A stretch of 64,000 bases of DNA. It comes from Dasyornis broadbenti. Its lineage: Eukaryota > Chordata > Aves > Passeriformes > Dasyornithidae. The DNA is taken from assembly GCA_013397935.1 (NCBI GenBank), contig VZRN01005169.1:1522584-1586583 (forward strand). Direction: 5' to 3'. Shown one piece after another: positions 11,301-23,300 of the stretch. The position numbers and the translations under genes are program-made. The notes under the pieces are model-generated. The model was given only the letters and a program-made list of their open reading frames with translations, made no database searches and was not told the origin of the DNA. The first letter of the stretch is position 1. Every line of letters starts with the position of its first letter.

Positions 11301-14300
11301 GACTTTTAAGCAGACTGTATGTCTTTGAGGGTTCATTCTTTTACAGGTCTTTAGTGCTACCATCTAGTCTAAATAATACTGAAATCACCATTATTCTGTG
11401 TATGTTACTGTGAATGAGATTGAGCTCCTGTGCTCAGTTCCATATGGTCAGCTGAGGACACAGGAGGTTCCTTTTGTACATTGGGGGGGACCTGTTAGTT
11501 TGTCCTTGTAAAATAAGGCTCCAGCTTAATGTCTAGTACTTTGTTACACTTTTCTTTGGTTACTGAAGAATGACTAAACTTCAGTTCTGCAAGAGGGTAA
11601 ACCAAAATGCCACACGGTAGATGTTTTGATAAAATTCTTCAAGTATAAATCCTCTTCCCAAAAGAAAATAAGCACCTTTTGGTTTATGCTTTCTTTTTTT
11701 TTTTCAGCCTGCTAATATCTCTTTCCATTCATTGCTTAGTAACAGGGAGAAAATTTCACTGGACAGAGAAAGGACAATATGCAAAACTCAACAGTTAAAT
11801 TTTAGCAATTTTGCTTGTAGATGAAAGTAGGCATTCAGGTAACCAGATTCTCTCCTGAACAGATGAAAAACAATGAGCTGTGAGTTTAAAAGTTCATTAT
11901 GAGAGCTCTCCACCATTTCTTTCATATACCACTTTGAAAGCGCAGAGCTCTGTTGGTTTGCTGTTTGGGATTTTTTTGTCTGGCTACCTTCACAAGTTAG
12001 ACTGTTTTACAGAAAGCAAAAGACCTTTGCAAAGCTCTTTGTAATTCTAACTTTGTAATTCTAACTCTGAAGTACACAGAGATCAGTAGAGGACTGAGCA
12101 CAGGATGCCGAGCCAGAGTTAATATTATTTTTCTTCAGTTTGACAGTAGCAGTCACTAGAGCAGACTTTAATTTTGGTTCCAAGATTCAGAAACCTTTGT
12201 GGCTGCTTTGTGTGTTTCACATCTTCACTTCTGCATCTGTGTTCGGAATCAGTTACAGCTGTTAGTGTTCTGCAAGCACAGAAATCAGGTTTGGGGGGTT
12301 TACATTTTGGCATTCAGAATAAATCAGTGTTTGAAATGTCACCCATGCAATGTTTCACTTTACCTGTCTGTAAAAATGATGATATGCCACCACTCTCTTC
12401 TCAAATATTACTGATATTTTTTGAAACATTTCAGCATGTAAAACATCATAAAGGTGCTAATTACGAAATCAGCTTGAAATCAGAAGCACTTATCATTGTG
12501 AAGTGTGGTTTACGCTGTTCTTTAGTGCTAGATAAGTTGGGAAAACGTTTCCAAAATACAATTCACTACATCTATGTTTTTCTGGTTTTACAAATGATAA
12601 TATTACCTTTTTGTCATTTTCTACTCTTATCTCTTCAGGCAACAATCTTTGTTCCATGTTTTAGCTGCATATTCCATATATAATACGGTGAGTTGTGTAC
12701 CTTCACACTTAAATCTGGTTTCTCTGAATGTGCTGTAAGATAATAACTTGCATTTCTATCTTTCTCCCTAAAAAAACCAACAAACATTTCAGAGACCTTT
12801 GGAAGTACATAGAAATAAATTATCTGTTGACATATTTTGAGCCGAAGTTAAAATAAAGCATCTCAATTATGAGGTTTTTTTATTGGACAGACTGAACTGT
12901 GCCTGCAATTTGGCTGAAGCCAAGGGTTCTGTCTAATAAGAATAATGAATTTGTGTTGTGCTGGAGTGTTATGTGACTGATATTTCCCCTCATTATATTA
13001 TCTGCCTCCCTTTCATTTGAATGATGGGAGGAAAACATTGCAGAAAGATGCATATTGGAGTCCACAGGTGTATTTCATAACCTGAAAGATTCTAAAAATT
13101 TGAAATTAGTTTAAAAGGTTGCATCTTCTTTACGTAAGCCGTTGGTCTTGGCTGCAGTCCTGGATGGGGATTTATTAGAGCGGGGTTTCCAGACTATATC
13201 GTAAGGGTTAGAAGCTTACGTATTTTGTAATGTCTTTTGGCTGTATGCTAAAAATAGAAGAAACAGAACTGCCATCGTGTCCACATTTAGCTGTGGTTTT
13301 AATGCACTGTCCCCTCATTCTTTGGGCCCATTTTGAGCATTTCTGTACATCTTCTGTTTTATATCCATCAGCAACTCCCTAAAAGTCAATATAAAATACG
13401 TTAAGTTTAGAAGGGGAAAGTGAAATTAAACAGTTACTTGAATTAAATACTGGTTTGTTTGGATTTTTTCAAAGTTCTAGGGCATGTAACTGTTCTGTCT
13501 GACCTTTATATACCTCCTATAAAACATTGGACTACTATTTTAAAGTTGCATGAATAATAATGTTTAAAATCAACCATTAAAGTGTAATGATGAGAATATT
13601 ACAGTAAAGTTTTTATTTGCGCTTCTGTTGCTGTATTTTTCCTCTTGAAGTATAGCAGTTCTTACACTTTGGTTTTTTCTCTAGAGCAAAGTTGTACTAA
13701 GAACTTGTTAACCTGAAAAAACTTACTCAACAATTAAGTCATTGTACTTACAAATACTTTATTGATGTGGTTATCTTAGCAGCTGAACGATAGTGACAGT
13801 TTGTTCCTGCTATAAAATTAAAAATTAATAGCAGAGGAAGTACTCGAGTTCAGTTTAGGGACTATAAAATTTTTCTTTGGGTTTATTACAGTTGCGTGCT
13901 TTTGGGCTGCTAAACTTGATCAAGTTTATAGTTACAGGCCACTCTTGAAAAATCCTGTGTTTATCAGAGGGTGCCCTGACTGCAAACCAAAACAAAGACA
14001 AATACTCTCGCCCTCCTTAAAACCCCCCGAATTACAACTAAATGGGAAACACATCCATTGGACAATAAGATGATACAGTAACTTGAAGATATTAGTACTG
14101 ACCAAGGATTTTGTTCATCAATAGTGAATTCTAATGAACAGTTAATGCTTCAGGTTACTTTTCAGTTGGAGCGTTATGCATCATCCCTTCTATCTATCAA
14201 TACTTTCAATGTTTAAATATTAAGTGTGTTTGGTGGGAAGCTTTACCATCAGGACAGGCATCATTTTTCCTCCACTAACTCAAGGAAAAGCTAAAAGCTC

Positions 14301-17300
14301 ACAGCCAGGAGGCTTTTGTTTCCAGCATTTTAATATTTCCACTGTATGATTTTCAGGAAGTTGGATACTGTCAGGGAATGAGCCAGATCACAGCTTTGCT
14401 CCTGATGTACATGAATGAAGAAGATGCCTTCTGGGCCTTGGTGAAACTCCTCTCTGGTCCAAAGCATGCTATGCACGGTATGGAGTTTCATGTCAGTATA
14501 TTTAGGTTTCAACCTGCCCTATTTAAGCTGTAAATTATTTGAAAATGGAACTGTGCTGTTCTGATTGGTCACCAGTAAGACATAATGGGAGCTTTATACT
14601 TGGAGGAGGTATTGGATGTTACTGGAGCTCTTATCCATAAGACTAAGTAATGGTTTTTATATGTGATATCTTTCAAATAGTTCTTAATGAAAATCAGATG
14701 GTTTCCTCTTCTCTTATTCTCTCAGGGAATGTAACCAATTGAAAGCTGGTTATGTAGACATTTATATAGTAATAAAATAGTAGTAGAAACCTAATGCAGA
14801 ATGTGTTAAATAATATTGCAGCTGTGCTATCATTTGACAGGACAGGAATCTACAATAAAAAATGGACTTGTGTCTAGGCATGAACTTCAGGTTTCTCAGT
14901 TTTATCTCTGCCTCACACAGAACTTCCTGCTCTTGTGGTAATGTTCTTATGTTATTGGTAGTTCTCTAGTTCCATGCCAGATTTAGTATGATCTATGCAT
15001 ATTCCATGGCTGTTGGTATGGAACAAGTCCAGGAATTCCAAAATCTTTATGATGTTACAGTTGTGGTGATTCACAGAAGCTGTGGTTCTTGGAAGCCTAT
15101 AAAAGTAAATGTCATCCAGAGCCTGGACTTTCTAGCCGATTTCCAACAAGCTCTAGCTGCTTTTCCCTGCTGAAGAATTTCTCATTCTGTACTATCTTCC
15201 TTCCCTGGCCTTTCAGTGTTCCTGGATGTTCTTCACCCCCAAAACAAAGGGCTGGTTTGTTATTTTGCTGTTTTACACAATGATAACATAGACTAAAAAC
15301 ATCTTACAAAAAATCTATAGATTTCATAATAATCCAAACTGCAGCTGTGTAGAATATTGAGCTCCTCAAAGCTCATAGAAAATTCTAGGTGTTTTAAGGG
15401 AAGTAAGTCAAAATCAGCTCCTTATTTACCAAATCATGTGCATGACGAAAAAGCTGTGGTGAACAAGAGGGTGAACACAGGCAGATGTGTTGCTTGAGAT
15501 GTTGCAGACCTCCCTCTTTCCCTCCTTTATTCCTGTCACACGCCTGTCAAGTGATGTGAGAGGGAAGGAGGGAACTTTGAGTAGCCCAAGGCTTGATGAG
15601 CTCCTCCACAGGGCATCTGAACCATCATGCCGCAGGTTTATACACACTGAAACTGTCTTGGCAGCATCTGTTAGGCAAGTTTGCAATTATAGATATGCTT
15701 ACAAAACTTTAATTGTAACTCAGATGTTCCCAATTTATCATTTGTTAAATGTTGCCAACTAGTCTAAGGTTCTGCTTTCAGCAGGTTCGGACCAGATAAT
15801 CCCAGAAGTCCTGTCCAACCTGGATTTCCTGTGATTCTTTGCATGTATCTGTTTTAAATCAGTGTATGTCACTGTACATCTGTAAATATCACTGTAGATT
15901 CTGGAAAGGAAACTTTAAAACTGATTTAACTGATATCACATAGCAGTTTGCACTTTCTGTGTCTCTTTTGGGGAAAGTAACTTAAAGCACTGTTTGTCAA
16001 CTCTTTAAAGCTTAAGTAGTTGAAATTCGAAATTACTAATATCCGTGAAGAAAAACTTTTACAATTTCACTTGATGCCACAGACCATCAGATGGTTCTCT
16101 GAAATGGGCATCTTCCTTTGGAAATCATGGGAGTGGGCTGAGTAATTCAATTGGAATCATTTTGACAAGAGTAGGATGGTTAAAAGTTCCTCCACACAGA
16201 CAAGGTTTTTAATGTGTTTTTCACTTCTTCCTGTGATATGGCAACCTGGAATACTTTTTGGGTGCAGCCCATTAGCCAGACTAATTTCTAGTATAACACC
16301 ACTTGAAATCAAGAGATGAATTTGACCTCTCTAGTATTTCATATTGTATGGATGATGTGAAGTCTCTAAATGATAAAATACAGGTATCTGACTCTGAAAA
16401 TTACCTGCCTTTTTGGAAACTCTTTCCCTTGATCTTTCCACAGTCTTAAAAATTCATGGTAATGAGTTGGTGTATGTAAATGTGAAAGAGCAACCTTCCA
16501 CAGAAGAAGCACCTTTATTGTTATTGTTGATGGCTAATTAGCTTTGATGTAGTCATTCACTGTTTACAGTAAGAAAAAAACTAAAAGCCTTGCCTGTGTT
16601 ATTGAAATTTCCTAATATGCAACCTGACATTTAAGTATTGTAGAATTTGCATTTGTGTCTATGAAATACTAAACCTGTGTGAATCTGAGGTAGTAAATCT
16701 TGTGGTTTAGTGACTATGCACTGAATTACACAAACGGCAACTAGAAAGACTTCACTTTTTGGTTTGGGACTACTGTGGGTCCATACTTGTTCTTGCAGTT
16801 TTCATACTCGTTAAAAGTTGTTGGGGGTTTTTTGATAACCTTTTTAATCCTAAGAACATGGAAACACTGAACTAGATCTCTATAAACCCAGTGTGTTCTG
16901 TCTGTGTTCTAGTAGAATACAGCCATAATAATGGCCATAATAATGTGTTTGCTCTGAGCCTTGTTTAAACTCTGCTGATAACCTCAGTTGGAAGGGGATC
17001 TTAGAGCTTTCCTTTTCCATGTATGATCACTAAAACTGTTATATGGTTTTTATATGCCCTTTGTTTCAGTTGTGTGAGCTCACAGTCTTTACTTATAATA
17101 TATAATCATTGTATTTGTCTTGTTAGAATATTTCTCCTTTCTTTTTTATGGTCTTTCTTCAATGCAGACAGTTCTAGTAGATGCATATGCTGTTTGCCCT
17201 TCTAGCATGAATTTTCTGGGCGGTATTTTCAATTTTAATGCGTGTGGGTTGGGATTCTTCATTTTGGTTTTCTTTTAAAGAATAGTTATAAATGTGGTTT

Positions 17301-20300
17301 CCACATTATCTTGTACTGGATTGACTAATGTAGGACTGATGGACCTGCTGTCATTTGTCATTCTAATCTAATAATAGTCACTAAGGGAATGCATTGATTG
17401 TAGCTATTTAGGCAGTAGTATGTGCATATCTGTATAGAGACATCAAAATATTGTAATGAATATCTGTTCAGATCCAGTGGTCTTACAGAAGGATAATGCT
17501 CTTAGAGTCTTAATGCCTTTTTTAATGTCATTTTTATACTACAAACACCTGTTAAATGGCCAACTTATTTTCTTAGGTTTTTTTATTCCTGGTTTTCCAA
17601 AACTGTTGAGGTTTCAGGAACATCATGACAAAATACTGAAGAAATTTTTGTCCAAACTTAAGCAGCATTTGGTAAGTATTTCTTTTACAATATAAGCAAT
17701 ACTTATTTACGGTTTTCTACCTTGTTCCAGTTCAGGTGAACCCACTAGATCAAGAATACTCAAACCTCAGGAAAAAATGCATATCTTTAATAAAGAGGCA
17801 GAAGTACTGTTGTTTTCATTATAGACAAAGTTACAATCCACCTTGGCAGAATTATGATAAAATTGGATCCTAAAAGTTAATAATTTGGATGTTTTTGGAT
17901 CTATGAGTTAAAGGCAGTGTGTGATTCTTCTATTTGGCCTTGTGTGAGCTGCTGGTACAACATTTTATCAGGGTTTTTTGTATGTTTAGCTTTGTGGTTC
18001 ATCTCTGGACAGAGGTGACTTTATGACCAACCAGTTTTAATCTCTGTTTAAAAAATAACCTTTGTAAGAGGGGTTAATGGTCCTCTTAAAATACTTTCAT
18101 TTTCATGAAGCTAAATGTGGAGTTTTATATCTTCTAATGTTCTCAAATAGAAAATAATATGCCTTTTAAATTTCTAATATTGGCTATATTTATTCTAAGA
18201 AGTAAATTACTTTTCTAATGGGAGGAAAATGCCCTTCCAATAAGGCATCAAGAATTTCCTTCCACAGTACATTGGTACTGCCAGAATCCATCTCCAGGTC
18301 TTAAAAAGTAGTGTAAGAGATGCTCAATTGCAGCAACATCTTTTTCTTCATCTCTTCTTGTGAGTGTTTCACTAAAATGAGCCAGTGTTAACTCTTGAAG
18401 GACAAAAGTGAAGCCTACATATAAACCAAGGGATTTGGCCCATCACTTATTATTTGTGTAATTAAGTTCTCGAATATGGTCCATAATTTTTGGAAAAGTT
18501 GAATCCAGCAAGCATAGAATAAGATGTTATCCCACAGTTAAAAGTCAGGATTTCTTAACTTTCCGACTCTTTTTTTTGCCTTTTCCTCTAATTGTGCAAA
18601 GGACTTTGAAGAGCTGCAGAGAATCTTTAGCCATCTTTGAATGGATGTCATACCACATGGGCTGTCTGTGCCCTGGGGGAAATGAAACCACTTAATTAAG
18701 AAATAAAATTCCTTATAAACCTACATGCTGTTTGAGGCCCTATGTTCAAAGAATTTGGTTGTTTTATGCTGCTTTCTGGTGAATATTTATTTTTATAACA
18801 AAGTCCGTTCAGCCTTTGACATGAATTGGCAACCTTGCTACAGAGAAATAAAAGACTTAATGGACCCAGTGCCTGAACCTGGCTTTCTCCAGAATATTGA
18901 TTTATTTTCTTGAGAGACGATTTTATCCTCTGCTACCTCTGTCCCTAGAACACGATAAAAGCCTAGGATGTATTAATATTTCTGCATCTCCAAGTGCATC
19001 TTCTTCAGGTGGTAAAAATTGATGAAGAAAAACTATAAAAGACAGAAATTGCATTTGTTGGATTGAAGTAATTGTGTCTTATATAGTTAAATTAATTATT
19101 TATGGTGACTATTGAGTATATTGGCCTCAAGGGGAAAATACTTTTTCATGGACAGTGCAAGGCTTGGATTTTTGAAAGTATTTTTCAACTTCTGTGTTGT
19201 TTGCAGGACTCCCAGGATATGCCCACCAGCTTTTACACAACTAAGTGGTTTTTCCAGTGTTTTCTTGATCGTGTGAGTATGTTTTTCTTTTTGTTACTGT
19301 TTTTAATTGTTACTTGGGGCAGACTGTTTTCACAACATTGCCTGATTCTGTCATTGCAGACTCCCTTTACATTAAGCCTCAGGATATGGGATATCTACAT
19401 ACTTGAAGGCGAGCGGATTCTCACAGCTATGTCTTACACAATTCTGAAACTGCACAGAAGTAAGAAATATCTCAAATATTTAAAACCTAAATAGAGGTTC
19501 AGCTAGTTCTGTTCTAGTTTAGTTAGTTTTGTGTAATTTGATCTTAATGTATGAAAATCTTAGTTTCCCGTTTGTCTTGCGCTGCTTCTGACAAGTATTT
19601 TTCATTCCTTATGCACAAAAAGTTAAAAATCTTTCCCTTATTAATGTGCGTGTGTTGTGGGTTGACCTTGGCTGGATCCAGGTGCCCACCAAGCTGCTCT
19701 ATCCCTCCCCTCCTCAGCAGCATTGGGGGAAGGAGAAAATAAGATGGACCTTCGTAGACACCAGTGCACAGCACTGAACTTCACCTCAGCTGGGTCCAAT
19801 GCAGTGTGATTGTCAAAGAGAAGTGTTTATTAGAGTAAGAAATTGGTTATTTGGACCTGAAGTGAGTTGTATTGCTGACTAACCAGTGGGGGAAGGTGTG
19901 GTAGTTTTGCGGTCTGGAAATGGCTTGTTAGCCCCCACAGGATTTCAGTTAATTGAAAAAGCACACAAAGAATCCAGAGTGTGCCACTGAATGCTGAAAA
20001 TCTACCAGCAAGTACCTCAGCAATGAGGAATCACCAGTCTGTGTCTCTTTATACCGTTGTTTGTCCATGAATGTAATTAAAATCCAGAATTTCTGTAGTC
20101 TGCCTGTGTGACCTTCTCCTTCATATCTTGATTTTGGGCAAAGTAAAATTTGAGATTTTGAATAGAACTGTCTAAAGCATCTGTACTTGGTTCCCCAAAG
20201 TGACGTAGCATCTGAAGTTCCAAAGGACTCAAATGCTTTTGAGGGTGGATGTTGGCTTCTAAATAGACATGAACATTTTTTAGGATGATACCTTGTAGCT

Positions 20301-23300
20301 CGAGTTTGAGACGCTCTTACCGTGGGACTTGGGTTTCGTGAGTGAAGTCATATGACTCTAGGTAAATGCAGAGATCTGCATGGGGCCTGTAGAATTGATG
20401 TCATAATTTCCTTGCTAGTTTATCCTGCTTGAACTGTGGTGATACTGCCTCACTGTCTCACTGGGATGTTCTCATTAGTTTGTTCATAAAGTGCTTTGAA
20501 AAATTGAAAAGGTTACATTTTATGTTATTGCACTTGAGAAAGCTAAACATTTAGAGGCAAATCATTAGGCTTAGCATTTTGGTTTCTGTTCTTTATTTGC
20601 AAACAGATACCTACTTGATTTTTTTTTTTTGTTTTAATTTTATTCACCACTCTTTTAATGGGAAGACCTGAGGAAAAACTGTGAGTTTGGATTTGCTTGC
20701 TTAGCAAGTACACAGCAACTTCCTCTGTGATCAAACACTGAGAGAACCTCACGGCAACAGAGGAGATGAGAGGGCTGGCAGAGAAGCTGGCAGAAGACAG
20801 ATTCTGATTTGTTTTCCAGTTTCTTGTCTACCCTTAAAAACGTGGATGGTATAGCTATCCAGACAAAGTGTCATTGTGGAATTCATGCCAAGAGCATTTT
20901 TATTACAGCACCAAAACATTTTTTATGGTTTCTGTATTGAAATTGTACGTTCTGAAAATTTTGATGACATACAAATGATTCAAAAGATACATAGGTATGC
21001 AGTTACACCCTGCAATCCACATGGCCTTACTGCTGTATAAAAAGGGAAAGAAAAATAATCTGATAACTGTAAAATGACTTTCAAAATACGACCTGAATTT
21101 TCAGAGAGCCTGAAGCAATGGTTCTGAAGTGTGAAATGCTGTCATAACTTCATTGGGAGTTAATTCAGTTGTGAATGAGGGCACTGTAAATCGCGATTTT
21201 TAAAATATTTTTCTGCTTTTCAGAGCTCCTAATAAGAGAGATGATGTATGTTGTACAGATCTACAGCAGTGTTTGTAAGTTGAGGATGCAGGCTGACAAA
21301 TAAAGACCTGAAGCTGTTGGACATGAGAAGGCTGAAGGAGGGTGACTTGTAGTTAATTTTCTGAAGATGCTCGTTTTTGGAAAACTCTGTCCTAAGTAGA
21401 GAATGATGTGTAGAAAGGATTTCCATGGTGACTTGCAAGTGAATTTTTAATGCATTTTTAGATCTCTGGTGTAGAAATCTGTTATCTGCCTAATTAACAA
21501 GTGTTTTTCATTCTACTTTGAAAACAAAAGCACCTAATGACTAAAGAACGTTTTTGAGTGTTCATTATCAAGATATCATAATGTATAATGTAATATTTTC
21601 TCTTTATATAGAGCATCTGATGAAATTACAAATGGAAGAGCTTGTAGAATTTCTGCAGGAGTCTTTAGCCAAGGATTTCTTCTATGAAGATGACTTTGTA
21701 ATAGAGCAGCTCCAAAATTCTATATCAGAATTGAAACGAGCAAAGCTGGATTTACCAGTAGCTGGTAAGAAACTTGCACATATGCAGATTTAGATATTTG
21801 GAGCTATTCACACATTGTTAATTTTTTAAATGTTAATTCATGCTGTTGAAAACTGCAAATATTTTCCTCTTCATCACTGCATAGATTTGGGGAGTTTTTA
21901 CCCAAAAATATTTTACAGTGTAAAATCAGCACTTTTGCTTTCATGACTTTCCTCTTCTTTTGGTGTTTTGTTTACTGGTTTTAAACTAATGGCAAAGTAC
22001 ATTGAAAAATACCATGATCTGGTAATTCCATTAACTTGAATTTATAAAATATTTCAGATAGAGGATCAAATATCAAGGTTTCAAAGTGTCTGAAACACTT
22101 AATTGTCTGAGAATCCAGGCTGTTTTTTCAGATTGACTAGATGTGGACCAAATCTCAGGTGAAATGGCTTCTTCTATCAGTGAAATCCAGATTTTAAATT
22201 TTTTACAAGTGATAGGTGTGCTGGGTGTTTAATGGAATAATTTTCTTTGTTTCTTCTTAGTTTTTATGCTTTTTGGTTGCTGATAAGGGATGGTTATTTT
22301 TTGTGGCCCTACTTATGAAATACATAGGATCTCTTCTTCCTCTTAAGATTCTATTCTTTCTTCTGTCTCTACCCTACTTCCATAATCCTTAATTAGATTT
22401 TTTTCTTGTGATTACTTAGAGTCCTTTTTCTTTATCCTTGCTAGTTGTAGAAAAGTATGTGAGAAAATGTTGTTTAAAAAATTAGGCATGGCAGAAATTA
22501 CCTTGAAGTAACTTTATTAAGTTGTTATGGTTAGTGTTCAGAAGTTAAGTGTCAGAATAAAGGTTGCCTATGTAGCGTTGTTGTGATAATTTGTTCTTTC
22601 ATTAATGAACTTAATTTTTCTGTTTCTGTAGACTTTTACTGCATACAGTATTGGGCTGTGTCAGAACTACTTATCACAAATAAATACGTATTTCATCTCG
22701 TTCTTCAGCAGATCTGTTCCTATGGGGTACAAACACTGTTTGTACATTTGTTTTGGATTTTGGTTCCTGTCAGAGTTCCCATTTCTCTTGCTCCCTTTTC
22801 CTGTGTTTTGACCTCTTCCTGAGTTTCTGTACAATCTGTCCAGCAGACTTTCTTCCACCCATGATAGGTCTAAGTCTACTTTTAGCTCTTGTCTTTTTGT
22901 CTGTTGCTTCCCCTTTCTCACCACAGCATTCCCATTCTTCCTCCTCTTCATTCTTTTTGCCCAACTTAGGTTTCAGTCTTGACTTTCTATTCCAAAGTTG
23001 CTTTTTCTGTTCCAGCTGTTCAGCCAAGGTGCTGTCTCAGGCATCTTGTCTCAGTGGGTGACAAATGTGAGCAACTGTGTCCTTTAACATCAGTTCCACA
23101 CCACCATATTATACGGAGATAGATCATAGGAGTCATGTCTCTTAAATCTTAAATGCAGAGTTCTCCATGGTTATGTTTGAACAGTGAGGGGGTTATCCCA
23201 ACAACTTCTGTTGTTTGCAGATGCATAGATTTTATATGAATGTGGTAAATTTTGTCAGTGAAAAGTTCCTAGTTTCCACTTGAAACTGTGGTAGATGAAG

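Noticed and set aside
12174..12683. 169-residue plus open frame overlapping a USP6NL exon
   Set aside because: It reads the exon at 12639 in the wrong frame; the correct frame gives the conserved QQSLFHVLAAYS segment.
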